Of a DNA stretch of 64,000 nucleotides, positions 28,725-39,643 are shown piece by piece. The notes beneath the pieces were generated by a model that was given only the letters and a program-made list of their open reading frames with translations, did no database searches and was not told the DNA's origin. Made by a program: the position numbers and the translations under genes. The stretch spans positions 4,729,501 to 4,793,500 of the forward strand of contig NZ_CP009438.1 in the NCBI RefSeq assembly GCF_000761215.1, read 5' to 3'. The stretch is from Streptomyces glaucescens. GTDB taxonomy: Bacteria > Actinomycetota > Actinomycetes > Streptomycetales > Streptomycetaceae. Each line of letters starts with the position of its first letter. Position 1 is the first letter of the stretch.

Positions 28725-29446
28725 GTGGCAGACGCCCGCGCGAAAGCGGCGCCGGTGAGGCGCAGAGGGAGTGCGGTGCTGGGGGACGACGCCGAGCTGA
28801 CGGCAGCGGTGCTTGCGGCACAGGACGGGGACGAGACCGCGTTCCGTACCGTGTACCGCGCCGTGCACCCGCGGCTGCTCGGGTACGTGCGGACACTGGT
28901 CGGGGAACCCGACGCCGAGGACGTGGCGTCCGAGGCCTGGCTCCAGATAGCCAGGGACCTCGAACGGTTCAGCGGCGACGCGGACCGCTTCCGCGGCTGG
29001 GCCGCCCGGATCGCCCGCAACCGCGCCCTCGACCACATACGCATGCGCGGCCGCCGCCCCGCCATCGGCGGCGACGAGACCGAACTGAGCGGCAAGCCCG
29101 CCGAGTCCGACACCGCCGGCGAGGCCATCGAGGCGCTGGCCACCGACCGCACCCTCTCCCTGATCGCCGGGCTGCCGCAGGACCAGGCCGAGGCCGTCGT
29201 ACTGCGCGTGGTCGTCGGCCTCGACGCCAAGACCGCCGCCGAGACGCTGGGCAAGCGGGCCGGCGCGGTCCGCACGGCGGCGCACCGCGGGCTGAAGCGG
29301 CTGGCCGAGCTGCTGGGCGAGCCCGGCGGCGATCCGGAATCGACCGGGGTGCTCGACGCCCTGCCCCCACAGCGAGAACCGCGCGGGCGCGCGGTGACGT
29401 CCGCGAGTGTGACGCATATGCGCGCGCGGACGCAGAAGGACATGTG

Positions 29447-29447
<1 letters not shown>
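28725..29447 (+). CDS. ECF-type RNA polymerase sigma factor (second of a tandem pair)
   Basis: 240 residues from GTG 28725. Region 2 (TVYRAVHPRLLGYVRTLVG, AEDVASEAWLQIARDLERF, GWAARIARNRALDHIRMRG) and region 4 (GLPQDQAEAVVLRVVVGLD, AETLGKRAGAVRTAAHRGLKRL) closely match the sigma factor at 26762. The C-terminal 40 residues after region 4 are extra and poorly conserved. Its stop overlaps the partner gene by one base (TGATG), so the two are translationally coupled, a common sign of a sigma/anti-sigma pair. Confidence 0.9.
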
Positions 29448-30697
<1,250 letters not shown>

Positions 30698-30847
30698 CGC
30701 TCTGACCTGCGGTTCTTCCTGCCTTCCAAGATTTTTCCGCAGGGGTGTGACGTTTTTGGCCGGCGGGGCGCAGTACTGAGTGAGCCGACTGGTCATCGGC
30801 CGTCGCACGGAGCCGGGGTTCCCCCCGTACCCACGGCTCGTGCACAC

Positions 30848-30886
30848 GGCGCGGGCGGGACACGTTCCCCCGGTCCCGCCCGCGCC
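30848..30886. terminator. bidirectional terminator
   Basis: A 14-bp perfect GC-rich stem (30848-30861 with 30873-30886) and 11-base loop between two convergent genes, the second anti-sigma-like gene and the L,D-transpeptidase gene. Confidence 0.75.
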
Positions 30887-30921
30887 CCGCAATCTCCTCG
30901 CCCAGTCCACCGTCGTGCGCC

Positions 30922-31869
30922 TCACCAGTGGACGACGACCTTGTCACCGGTCCGCACCTGGGCGAACACCTCCGCGATCGCCGTCTCGTCCCGCACGTTG
31001 ACACAGCCGTGCGAGGCGCCCGCGTAGCCGCGCGCGGCGAAGTCCGCGGAGTAGTGCACCGCCTGGCCGCCGCTGAAGAACATCGCGTACGGCATCGGCG
31101 CGTCGTAGAGCGTGGAGTGGTGGTGGCGCGACTTCCAGTAGACCTCGAACTCGCCCTCGCGGGTCGGGGTGTACTCCGAGCCGAAGCGGACCGGGAGGGC
31201 CGTCACCGTCCGCCCGTCGATCATCCAGCGCAGCGTCCGGCTCGACTTGCTGATGCACAGCACCCGCCCGGTCAGACAGCGCGGGTCGGGCGCGTCGGCG
31301 GGCTGCCCGCCCATCAGATACAGCTCCCACCGTCCCGGTTCCCGGGTCATGTCCAGCAGCCGCTGCCAGGTCACGGTGTCCGTCTCGCCCGTCGGCGGCA
31401 GCCCGCGCTTGCCCTGGAAGCCGCGGACGGCCCGCTCGGTCAGATCGTCGTACGTCCCGGTGGGCCCGTCGAACAGCCAGGCCACCTGCCGCAGCCGGGC
31501 CTGGAGTTCGCGGACGCCCGGGCCGGTGTCGCCGCGGGACCACAGGACGAGCGGCGGCACGCCCGGCTTGCCGTCCGCCGTCGCGGGGGGAGCCGCCGCG
31601 GAGGCGGCCGGGGCGGCGGACGGGGGCGGGGCGGAGGACGCCGGGGCGGCCGGAGCCCGGGTGGCGGGCGGGGCGGCCGGTGCGGTGCCGGTGATGTCGA
31701 TGTGCACCGGCCCGCGCGGCTCGCCGTCCGCGTCGACCGCCTGGGCGGTGCAGCCGCACACCGCCGCCGTGGCCACCAGTCCGGCCAGCACGGCCCGGAC
31801 CGCCGGTCCGGCGCCCGCCCGTGCCGTCGTCGCCCCGTTCGTCCGTCCCGCGTCCGTCCGCGTCCGCAT
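30922..31869 (-). CDS. L,D-transpeptidase with peptidoglycan-binding domain
   Basis: 315 residues from ATG 31869 behind GAGGGGG. A hydrophobic N-terminus ends in VCGC, a possible lipobox, followed by an Ala/Pro-rich linker. A PG_binding_1 repeat (SRGDTGPGVRELQARLRQ ... AVRGFQGKRGLPPTGE) precedes the YkuD catalytic domain with its HYSADFAARGYAGASHGCVN signature (catalytic Cys in SHGC). It would form 3-3 crosslinks in peptidoglycan outside the membrane. Intergenic sequence separates it from neighbours on both sides. Confidence 0.9.
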   Translation of the reverse strand: MRTRTDAGRTNGATTARAGAGPAVRAVLAGLVATAAVCGCTAQAVDADGEPRGPVHIDITGTAPAAPPATRAPAAPASSAPPPSAAPAASAAAPPATADGKPGVPPLVLWSRGDTGPGVRELQARLRQVAWLFDGPTGTYDDLTERAVRGFQGKRGLPPTGETDTVTWQRLLDMTREPGRWELYLMGGQPADAPDPRCLTGRVLCISKSSRTLRWMIDGRTVTALPVRFGSEYTPTREGEFEVYWKSRHHHSTLYDAPMPYAMFFSGGQAVHYSADFAARGYAGASHGCVNVRDETAIAEVFAQVRTGDKVVVHW

Positions 31870-32078
31870 GACCGCCCCCTCGTCGCCGCACCGCGGTGCC
31901 GCGCACCGCGCCGGTCTCCTTTGTGAGTGTTCCCCGCGCGTGACGGGTCGCGAACGGCGCGGCATCGTTGTGAGGAAGGTCCCAGCGTGGGGGCCTCCAC
32001 CGGGCGCACGGCCGTCGCTACAGTCCGTGGCGAGGGTTGGTTGTACTGGCGAGTAACGAAGTAGTGCGGAGGCACACC

Positions 32079-33659
32079 ATGGCACGCGAGTCGGAGTCCG
32101 GACTGCCCATCGAGCCGGTGTACGGGCCGGAGGCGCTGGAGGGCTGGGACCCGGCGGAGAAGCTGGGTGAGCCGGGCGCGTATCCGTTCACGCGAGGCGT
32201 GTACCCGACGATGTACACCGGCCGCCCCTGGACCATGCGCCAGTACGCCGGCTTCGGCACGGCCACCGAGTCCAACGCCCGCTACAAGCAGCTGATCGCC
32301 AACGGCACCATGGGCCTGTCGGTCGCCTTCGACCTGCCCACCCAGATGGGCCACGACTCGGACGCGCCGATCGCGCACGGCGAGGTCGGCAAGGTCGGCG
32401 TGGCCATCGACTCGGTCGACGACATGCGGGTGCTGTTCGGCGGCATCCCGCTGGACAAGGTGTCGACGTCGATGACGATCAACGCCCCGGCCGCCCTGCT
32501 TCTGCTGCTCTACCAGCTCGTCGCCGAGGAGCAGGGCGTCAGCGCCGAGAAGCTCACGGGCACGATCCAGAACGACGTGCTGAAGGAGTACATCGCGCGC
32601 GGGACGTACATCTTCCCGCCGAAGCCCTCGCTGCGCCTGATCGCCGACATCTTCAAGTACTGCAAGGCCGAGATCCCGAAGTGGAACACCATCTCGATCT
32701 CCGGCTACCACATGGCGGAGGCGGGCGCGTCCCCCGCGCAGGAGATCGCCTTCACCCTCGCCGACGGCATCGAGTACGTCCGTACGGCCGTCGCGGCCGG
32801 CATGGACGTCGACGACTTCGCCCCCCGCCTGTCCTTCTTCTTCGTGGCCCGGACGACGATCCTGGAGGAGGTCGCCAAGTTCCGCGCCGCCCGCCGGATC
32901 TGGGCGCGGGTGATGAAGGAGGAGTTCGGCGCGAAGAACCCCAAGTCGCTCATGCTGCGCTTCCACACGCAGACCGCGGGCGTGCAGCTGACGGCCCAGC
33001 AGCCGGAGGTGAACCTGGTCCGCGTCGCCGTCCAGGGCCTCGCGGCCGTCCTCGGCGGCACCCAGTCCCTGCACACCAACTCCTTCGACGAGGCGATCGC
33101 CCTGCCGACGGACAAGTCGGCCCGGCTCGCCCTGCGCACCCAGCAGGTGCTGGCGTACGAGACGGACGTGACCGCCACCGTGGACCCCTTCGCGGGCTCC
33201 TACGTCATCGAGAAGATGACCGACGAGGTGGAGGCGGCGGCCGTCGAGCTGATGCGCAAGGTCGAGGACCTCGGCGGCGCGGTCTCCGCGATCGAGCGCG
33301 GCTTCCAGAAGAACGAGATCGAGCGCAACGCCTACCGGATCGCCCAGGAGACCGACTCCGGCGAGCGGGTCGTGGTCGGCGTCAACCGCTTCCAGCTCGA
33401 CGAGGAGGAGCCGTACGAGCCGCTGCGCGTCGACCCCTCGATCGAGGCCCAGCAGGCCGAGCGCCTGGCCCGGCTGCGCGCGGAGCGCGACCAGGCGGCG
33501 GTGGACTCGGCGCTGGCCGCCCTGAAGAAGGCCGCCGAGGGCGAGGACAACGTCCTGTACCCGATGAAGGACGCGCTGCGGGCCCGGGCCACGGTCGGCG
33601 AGGTGTGCAACGCGCTGCGCGAGGTGTGGGGGACGTACGTCCCGTCGGACGCGTTCTGA
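32079..33659 (+). CDS. acyl-CoA mutase large subunit (methylmalonyl-CoA mutase family), no B12 domain
   Basis: 526 residues, covering only the substrate-binding TIM barrel. Seen are [85 protein letters not shown] and [14 protein letters not shown]. The Tyr after PTM and the Arg in YIARGTY agree with methylmalonyl-CoA mutase, whereas isobutyryl-CoA mutase has Gln at the latter. The cobalamin-binding domain with DxHxxG is absent, so a separate small subunit must exist elsewhere. It starts at ATG 32079 behind GCGGAGG. Ethylmalonyl- or hydroxyacyl-CoA substrates are not excluded. Confidence 0.88.
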   Translation: MARESESGLPIEPVYGPEALEGWDPAEKLGEPGAYPFTRGVYPTMYTGRPWTMRQYAGFGTATESNARYKQLIANGTMGLSVAFDLPTQMGHDSDAPIAHGEVGKVGVAIDSVDDMRVLFGGIPLDKVSTSMTINAPAALLLLLYQLVAEEQGVSAEKLTGTIQNDVLKEYIARGTYIFPPKPSLRLIADIFKYCKAEIPKWNTISISGYHMAEAGASPAQEIAFTLADGIEYVRTAVAAGMDVDDFAPRLSFFFVARTTILEEVAKFRAARRIWARVMKEEFGAKNPKSLMLRFHTQTAGVQLTAQQPEVNLVRVAVQGLAAVLGGTQSLHTNSFDEAIALPTDKSARLALRTQQVLAYETDVTATVDPFAGSYVIEKMTDEVEAAAVELMRKVEDLGGAVSAIERGFQKNEIERNAYRIAQETDSGERVVVGVNRFQLDEEEPYEPLRVDPSIEAQQAERLARLRAERDQAAVDSALAALKKAAEGEDNVLYPMKDALRARATVGEVCNALREVWGTYVPSDAF

Positions 33660-33710
33660 CGTCCGGGACGCCCGTGAGGAGTGCCGTACCCCCGTGCGAC
33701 ACTCCTGTCC

Positions 33711-34367
33711 ATGTTCGGCGTCATCGACCTCCCCACCTACCTGGCAGGCCTCCTCCTGATCGTCCTGCTCCCCGGCCCCAACTCGCTCTACGTGCTGTCC
33801 GTGGCCGCCCGCAAGGGCGTCCGCACCGGGTACGCGGCCGCGGCCGGGGTCTTCACCGGCGACACGGTCCTGATGACGCTGGCCGCGCTCGGCGCGGCCA
33901 GCGTGCTGACCACGACCCCGCTGCTGTTCCTCGTGGTGAAGTACGCCGGTGCCGCGTACCTCGCGTGGATGGCGTACGGCATGCTGCGCTCGGCCGTGGC
34001 CCTGTGGAAGGCGCGCGGCGAAGAACGGACGGCGGCGGCCGAACCGGCCGTCCCGCGGTCCGCGCAGGAGCGCCCCTACCGCCGGGCCCTGGTGGTCTCC
34101 CTGCTCAACCCGAAGGCGATCCTGTTCCTGATCTCCTTCTTCGTGCAGTTCGTCGACCCCGGCTACGCCTACCCGGCGCTCTCCTTCCTCGTCCTGGGCG
34201 CCCTGCTGCAGACGGCGAGCTTCCTCTACCTGTCGCTGCTGATATTCGGCGGCACCCGCCTCGCCGACGCGTTCCGCCGCAGGCGGCGGCTGGCCGCGGG
34301 CGCCACGTCGGCGGCGGGGGCGCTGTTCCTCGGCTTCGCCGTGAAACTGTCACTGGCCGGCGCCTGA
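33711..34367 (+). CDS. LysE/LeuE-family amino-acid exporter
   Basis: 218 residues, six hydrophobic helices. The family opening LIVLLPGPNSLYVLSVAARKGVRTGY is present, as is LLNPKAILFLISFFVQFV in the second half. The hydrophilic loop after helix three (about 105-130) is Ala/Glu/Arg-rich. These proteins export leucine, lysine, threonine or homoserine lactones by proton antiport; the substrate cannot be read here, though the leucine-export branch fits best. It follows the mutase gene by 51 bases. Confidence 0.87.
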   Translation: MFGVIDLPTYLAGLLLIVLLPGPNSLYVLSVAARKGVRTGYAAAAGVFTGDTVLMTLAALGAASVLTTTPLLFLVVKYAGAAYLAWMAYGMLRSAVALWKARGEERTAAAEPAVPRSAQERPYRRALVVSLLNPKAILFLISFFVQFVDPGYAYPALSFLVLGALLQTASFLYLSLLIFGGTRLADAFRRRRRLAAGATSAAGALFLGFAVKLSLAGA

Positions 34368-34486
34368 AGCGCTGCGGCGTGCGCCCTGAGGGGCCGGGTC
34401 CCCCGGCTTCGGGCCCGCCTGCCGGGGCAGCCCGCCCCCGCGGCGTACGCCGCCCGGCCCGTCGCCGGGGCGCCCGCCCGGCGGCG

Positions 34487-35602
34487 TCAGCCCAGTGACC
34501 GGCGCAGCAGCGGCGTCGCCCACCGCTCCACGTACCGGTTGAACAGCCGCGCCAGCACCAGCATCGCCACCAGCGTGGCGGCCAGCGTCAGCCACGACGG
34601 CAGCGCCAGCTCCTGGTGGAAGACCTCGACGGCGACCCAGCCCAGGTGCTCGTGGACGAGGTAGAAGGGGTACGTCAGCGCGCCCGCGGTGGTCAGCCAC
34701 GGCCAGTCGGCCCGGCGCAGCCAGCCCAGGGCCACCGCCAGCACGGCGAGGAAGCCCGCGGTGACGATCAGGATGATCACCGAGGCCGAGCGGTAGGAGA
34801 AGTGGCCGGGGCCGGGGCTGTGCCACAGGTCCGCCACCGCGTAGTGCTGGCCGGTCAGCCAGCTCACCCCGACGATGCCCCACGCGGTGGCGTCCCGCCG
34901 GTCACGGTGCAGCAGGTACAGGCCGATGCCGCCGATGAAGAACGGCGCGTACTCGGGCATCAGCACCAGGTCGAGCAGCGGTTCGTCGGCGGCGTCGGCG
35001 ATCGCCGCGGCCAGCGTCCACACCCCGCAGAACAGCACCACCCGGCGCCGGCTCGCCCCCGGCAGCACGACACACAGGGCGAACAGCGCGTAGAAGCGGA
35101 CCTCCACCCACAGCGTCCAGCACACGCCGAGCACCCGGTCGGCGCCCAGCGGCTGCTGAAGCAGCGTCAGGTTTACCAGCGCGTCGCTCGGCGAGACCGC
35201 CGCGAACGCCACGCCCGGCAGCGCGAACACCGCCGTCACCAGCACCACGGCCACCCAGTACGAGGGCATCAGCCGCGCCGCGCGGGAGGCGAAGAACGAG
35301 CGCAGCGGCCGCCCCCAGCCGCTCATGCAGATGACGAATCCGCTGATCACGAAGAACACCTGGACGCCGAGGCAGCCATAGGCGAACCACGAGTGCAGCG
35401 TGGGGAACTGCTGTTTCGGCGAGGAACCCCAGGCATCGGTGATCTCGCCGCCCCGGCCGCCGTAGTGATAGAGCGCCACCATCAGCGCGGCCACCAGCCG
35501 CAGCCCGTCCAGGGCGCGCAGCCGCCCCGCCCCGGCGGCGGCGGGCGGTTTCTCAACCGCCTTGTCCGATCGGCGAGTCGGGCTGACGAACGTTTCGACC
35601 AC
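34487..35602 (-). CDS. acyltransferase 3 family membrane protein
   Basis: 371 residues from a GTG at 35602. About ten membrane helices are visible, with the family motifs LRALDGLRLVAALMVALYHYG at the N-terminus (catalytic-type His), GVQVFFVISGFVI, and SRAARLMPSYWVAV with the conserved Arg. Members O-acylate surface sugars using acyl-CoA. It is divergent from the GT29-like gene with 166 bases between starts, at the edge of the nonulosonic-acid cluster, so acetylation of that polymer is a fair guess. Confidence 0.85.
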   Translation of the reverse strand: MVETFVSPTRRSDKAVEKPPAAAGAGRLRALDGLRLVAALMVALYHYGGRGGEITDAWGSSPKQQFPTLHSWFAYGCLGVQVFFVISGFVICMSGWGRPLRSFFASRAARLMPSYWVAVVLVTAVFALPGVAFAAVSPSDALVNLTLLQQPLGADRVLGVCWTLWVEVRFYALFALCVVLPGASRRRVVLFCGVWTLAAAIADAADEPLLDLVLMPEYAPFFIGGIGLYLLHRDRRDATAWGIVGVSWLTGQHYAVADLWHSPGPGHFSYRSASVIILIVTAGFLAVLAVALGWLRRADWPWLTTAGALTYPFYLVHEHLGWVAVEVFHQELALPSWLTLAATLVAMLVLARLFNRYVERWATPLLRRSLG

Positions 35603-35768
35603 GGCGCCACCCTAAGCCGTGCTCCTCGGCAATTCCGTTCGGGGCAAACACGATTTGCCTGCATGACCCGAACGGTTCACCTGTGCTTCTTCTTGGTTTC
35701 TTAGCGTTCCCCAACCTTCCCCATTTTCCTTGGCAGATCCTTGCCTTTCTTTTTCCAGCAGGAGCACC

Positions 35769-37277
35769 ATGACAAGGGTTCGCAGCAGATGGTCACGTCC
35801 CCGGACGGGGGATCCGGCCTCCGCGCCGACGGACGGCGGACCACCCACCGCCCAGGTCACCCCGGCCGAGCTGGAGGACTGCCTGCGGGCCTGTGCCGTG
35901 CACAGCGGCAAGCTGGTCGGCAGCCTCGACAACCGCCGGATCGCGCTGGCCGAACAGCTGCGCAGGCTGCTCGCCCGGTGGGCGCAGGAGCAGCCGCAGC
36001 CCGCCCCGGCGGGCGGCACCGGCGGCCTGATCCGCCGGGGCGCCAGGCCGGCCGCGGGCGGCGGACTGAGCAACGACCTGCTGGACGACCTCCTCGCGGT
36101 CGGCAACAAGTCCCTGGACTGCGGCTACGACGACGAGCTGAACCTGGCCCTGCTGATCAGCGACACCGTGCTCACCCAGCGCAGGAACTCCCGCGCGGGC
36201 TGGCGGCTGCGCGGCCGGCTGCTGGAGGCGATGGGCCGCCCGGCCGCCGCCGTCGACGCCTACGAGCGCTACCTCGCCCTCACCCAGGAGGACGGCTTCG
36301 GGGTGAGCGCCAAGGTCGCCGGACTGCGCACCGCTACCGAGCGCCGCGCCGAACTCCTCGACCTGCTCCGGCGCACCGTCCCCGACGCCGCCCGGCACGC
36401 CGGCTCCCCCGCGACCGACGTGTGGGCCGACGGCCTCGCCGCGCACGCCGAAGGCGACGGGGAACGGGCGCAGGCCCTGCTGGTCGGCGCCCTGGTCGCC
36501 CTGGACCGCGCCGAGGCGCCGGAGCAGGAGTTCCAGGAGGCGCTCAGCCACTACCTGGACCTGTGCACCGGTTCCCGGGCCCGCCCCACCGCCGAACTGA
36601 CCGAGATCATCGCGCTCTTCGCCGAGCAGCGCCGCAACCGGATGCGCGGCCCGCTGCCCGACCCGCTCTTCGGCGGGGTGCAGTGGATCGGCCTGGGCGA
36701 GTTCCGCAACCGGATCGCGGGCAAGTCGGTCTGCCTGATCGCCAACTCCGGCAAGGTCGGCGAGAGCGGCATGGGCGCCGAGATCGACGGCTACGACCTG
36801 GTGGTCCGCTTCAACTCGTACCGGATCGACCCCGCGCACACCGGCCGGCGCACCGACATCCACGCCACCATCCACAAGCACGGCTTCAACTGGGACCAGC
36901 CCGTCGACACCCGCCTGGTCTTCGGCGGCATATCCGGCGACTGGAAGTACTCCCTGCGCAACCGGCTGGTGCCGGGCGCCCAGCAGTACCTCGGCGACGA
37001 GTCGCTGCGCTGGCCGGTGCGCAACATCGGCAAGTGGGGCACCGACCGCTGGCCGTCGATCCCCACCTCCGGCTTCAACATGCTCTTCCTGCTCGACTTC
37101 CTCGACGTCAGCCCGGTCCTCGACCTGATCGGCTTCGACTTCTACGAGTCCGGCGCCTACCGCCTCGCCGAGGCGATGAAGATGCCCATCACGTCCGTGC
37201 ACGAATACACCAGCGAGAAGGCGTGGGTCATGGAACGGGCCCAGAGCGTCTCCGGCATGAGGATTTCCCTGCGATGA
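35769..37277 (+). CDS. GT29-type sialyltransferase-like glycosyltransferase with helical N-terminal domain
   Basis: 502 residues. The N-terminal 300 are helical and TPR-like (AVDAYERYLAL). The C-terminal 190 carry the animal-type sialyl motifs: motif L as CLIANSGKVGESGMGAEID / GYDLVVRFNSYRI (about 321-352), motif S as PTSGFNMLFLLDFL ... LDLIGFDFY (about 432-458), and motif VS as HEYTSE (H-x4-E, about 478). It would transfer a CMP-activated nonulosonic acid. ATG 35769 follows AGGAG. Its stop overlaps the next gene by 4 bases. The leader is unusually T-rich. Confidence 0.82.
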   Translation: MTRVRSRWSRPRTGDPASAPTDGGPPTAQVTPAELEDCLRACAVHSGKLVGSLDNRRIALAEQLRRLLARWAQEQPQPAPAGGTGGLIRRGARPAAGGGLSNDLLDDLLAVGNKSLDCGYDDELNLALLISDTVLTQRRNSRAGWRLRGRLLEAMGRPAAAVDAYERYLALTQEDGFGVSAKVAGLRTATERRAELLDLLRRTVPDAARHAGSPATDVWADGLAAHAEGDGERAQALLVGALVALDRAEAPEQEFQEALSHYLDLCTGSRARPTAELTEIIALFAEQRRNRMRGPLPDPLFGGVQWIGLGEFRNRIAGKSVCLIANSGKVGESGMGAEIDGYDLVVRFNSYRIDPAHTGRRTDIHATIHKHGFNWDQPVDTRLVFGGISGDWKYSLRNRLVPGAQQYLGDESLRWPVRNIGKWGTDRWPSIPTSGFNMLFLLDFLDVSPVLDLIGFDFYESGAYRLAEAMKMPITSVHEYTSEKAWVMERAQSVSGMRISLR

Positions 37278-39607
37278 CCCCTGCACCCGCCGTCACGGCC
37301 CCGGCCACCGCGGCCCCGGCCACCGACGCCCGCGCCCTCACCGGCAAGCGCCGGATCGCCTTCGCCAGCTTCGTCGACGAGAACTACCTGCCCGGCTTCC
37401 TCGCCCTGCTGCGCTCCCTCGCCCTGACCAACCCGGGCGTCTGCGAGGACTTCATCGTCCTCCACGACGACCTGCGCCCGGCCTCCGTCGCCAGGATCCG
37501 CGCCCTGCACCCGCGGGTCACCTTCCGCCGCGTCGACGCCGGCCACTACGACTCCTACGTCAAGGGCGACCAGGACAACTACCTGGTCCGCAAGGCGTAC
37601 TTCATCCTCGACGTCTTCAGGATCCGCGACTACGACACCGTGATCACCCTGGACACCGACATGGTGGTCCTCGGCTCGATCGCCGAACTGCTCTCCCTGC
37701 GCGAGGGACTGGCCGCCGTACCGCAGTTCTTCTACGGCCAGCACAAGCTCAACAGCGGTCTGCTCGTCATCCAGAAGGAGTACCTGACCGACGAGTTCTG
37801 CGCCCGCATCGACGAGATCGGCCGCTCCGGCGCCTACGAGCTGGACAAGCACGACCAGGGCATCCTGAACGCCCTCCTCGACGGTGACTTCGTCCGCCTC
37901 GACGCGAAGTACAACTTCGTCAAGCGGCGCCTGTCCGGTGACCTCCCGGTCCCCGACGACACCGCGATCCTGCACTTCACCGGCCGGCACAAGCCCTGGC
38001 AAGGCGGCGAGTCCGGCTACGAGCAGGCGCAGGAGCGCTGGCGCGAGTACCGGATGAGCGACGCCGACCTCCAGGCCGCGTTCGTCGCCCGCGGCGGCTC
38101 CCCGCACCGCGACCTGCTGGTCCACTTCGGCACCCCGCACGTGGAGCGCACCGGCGACGTCGACACCGCCCGCAAGGTCGCCCTCGCTCACATCGGCAAC
38201 GGCGACTACCAGGCCGCCGTCGACATCATGGAGCGCGTCCACATCCCCGTGGACGAGGCCTGGCCGCACGAGGTGTACGGGCACGCCCTGATGAGCGTCT
38301 CCCGCTACGAGGAGGCCCGCGCCCAGCTGCTGCTGGCCACCGCCGCGCCCAACCGGGCCGCCACCGCCTTCGCCCGGCTCGCCCAGATCGCCTGGGTGCA
38401 CGGCGACGACGCCACCGCGCGGAAGTACGCCCTCCAGGGCCTCACCGTCGACCCCACGCACCGGGCCGCCCGCATCTGGCACCAGCGCACCCTCTCCATG
38501 CCCGAGCAGGCGCAGGGCAGCCCCGACCAGCAGCTCGCGCACGTCGCGTTCTACATGGACCGGCAGGGCAACGCGGGCGACAAGCTGCTCCCGGAGTCCG
38601 TCCGGCTCGCCTTCGACCCGGACACCACCGGCCGCCGCTGGCTCTCGGTGCACGCCCACCGGCTGTTCGACGAGGCGGCCCTGGAACGGGTCAACGCCCG
38701 GCGCGGCCTGGTCATCGGCGGCGGCGGCCTGTTCATCCCGGACACCATGCCCAACGGCAACAGCGCCTGGCAGTGGAACGTCCCGGACGAGCTGCTGGAA
38801 CGCATCGAGGTGCCGATCGCGGTGTACGCCGTCGGCTTCAACGCCTTCGACGGCCAGTCCTACCGCGCCGTCCGGTTCCGCGAGTCGCTGCGCAAGCTGG
38901 TGGAGAGGTCCGCCTTCTTCGGGCTGCGCAACCACGGCTCGATCGAGAAGGTCCGCGCGATGCTCCCGGCCCATCTGCACGACAAGGTGCGCTTCCAGCC
39001 CTGCCCGACCACGGTCACCCGGCAGCTCGTCGCGGACTGGCGGGACCCGGTGACCCGCGACGACACCATCCTGATCAACGCCGCCTACGACCGCGCGGGC
39101 CTGCGCTTCGGCCACGACTACGGCTACTTCCTGGCCCAGATGGCGCAGGCGGTGCGGGAGCTCGGCGAGCTGGCCGAGGTGCAGTGCGTGGCCCACTCGC
39201 TGGACGACGAGCGGATCGCCTTCGACCTGCGGCGCGAGCACGGCATCTCGCTGCCGGTCATCCCGATGTACGACTTCGGCAACGACGCGATCCGCGAGCT
39301 GTACGCGCGCACCAAGCTGGTCATCGGCATGCGCGGCCACGCGGGAATGATCCCGTTCGGCTGCGGCACGCCCATCATCAGCCTGATCTCGCACCCGAAG
39401 ATGGCGTACTTCCTGCGCGACATCGAGCGCCCCGAGTGGGGCGTCTCCGTCCACGACCGCAACCTGGCGGCGGTCCTGGTGGAGCGCTCCCGCGAGCTGC
39501 TCGCCGACCACGCGAAGACGGTGGCGGACGTGCACGGCCGTCAGCAGGAGCTGTGGAGGATCACCCAGGCGAACGCGGCGGAGCTGCGGACCGTCCTGGG
39601 GAGCTGA
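37274..39607 (+). CDS. GT8 glycosyltransferase / TPR / polysaccharide pyruvyltransferase fusion
   Basis: 777 residues. Residues about 20-290 are a GT8-like domain: FASFVDENYLPGFLALLRSL, the DxD in VITLDTDMVVLG, LNSGLLVIQKEY and HFTGRHKPW. Residues about 290-410 are helical repeats (GDYQAAVDIMERVHIP, YEEARAQLLLA). Residues about 420-777 match the WcaK/CsaB polysaccharide pyruvyltransferase family: NAGDKLLPESV, VIGGGGLFI, LINAAYDRAGLRFGHDYGYF, TKLVIGMRGHAGMIPFGCGTPII. One polypeptide would thus both add a hexose and ketal-pyruvylate a sugar. Coupled by ATGA to the sialyltransferase-like gene. Confidence 0.85.
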   Translation: MTPAPAVTAPATAAPATDARALTGKRRIAFASFVDENYLPGFLALLRSLALTNPGVCEDFIVLHDDLRPASVARIRALHPRVTFRRVDAGHYDSYVKGDQDNYLVRKAYFILDVFRIRDYDTVITLDTDMVVLGSIAELLSLREGLAAVPQFFYGQHKLNSGLLVIQKEYLTDEFCARIDEIGRSGAYELDKHDQGILNALLDGDFVRLDAKYNFVKRRLSGDLPVPDDTAILHFTGRHKPWQGGESGYEQAQERWREYRMSDADLQAAFVARGGSPHRDLLVHFGTPHVERTGDVDTARKVALAHIGNGDYQAAVDIMERVHIPVDEAWPHEVYGHALMSVSRYEEARAQLLLATAAPNRAATAFARLAQIAWVHGDDATARKYALQGLTVDPTHRAARIWHQRTLSMPEQAQGSPDQQLAHVAFYMDRQGNAGDKLLPESVRLAFDPDTTGRRWLSVHAHRLFDEAALERVNARRGLVIGGGGLFIPDTMPNGNSAWQWNVPDELLERIEVPIAVYAVGFNAFDGQSYRAVRFRESLRKLVERSAFFGLRNHGSIEKVRAMLPAHLHDKVRFQPCPTTVTRQLVADWRDPVTRDDTILINAAYDRAGLRFGHDYGYFLAQMAQAVRELGELAEVQCVAHSLDDERIAFDLRREHGISLPVIPMYDFGNDAIRELYARTKLVIGMRGHAGMIPFGCGTPIISLISHPKMAYFLRDIERPEWGVSVHDRNLAAVLVERSRELLADHAKTVADVHGRQQELWRITQANAAELRTVLGS

Positions 39608-39613
39608 CCCGGG

Positions 39614-39643
39614 GCCGGGCCCCCGCGCCGACGGGGGCCCGGC
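39614..39643. terminator. bidirectional terminator inside the polysaccharide cluster
   Basis: An 11-bp perfect stem (39614-39624 with 39633-39643) with an 8-base loop, exactly filling the space between convergent stop codons. Confidence 0.75.

Noticed and set aside
35741-37273. Very long open frame continuing upstream of the GT8/pyruvyltransferase gene to 35741
   Set aside because: This is the +2 shadow of the GT29-like gene; its residues are Arg/Pro/Gly-rich with no motifs, and the real downstream gene starts at the ATGA overlap at 37274.
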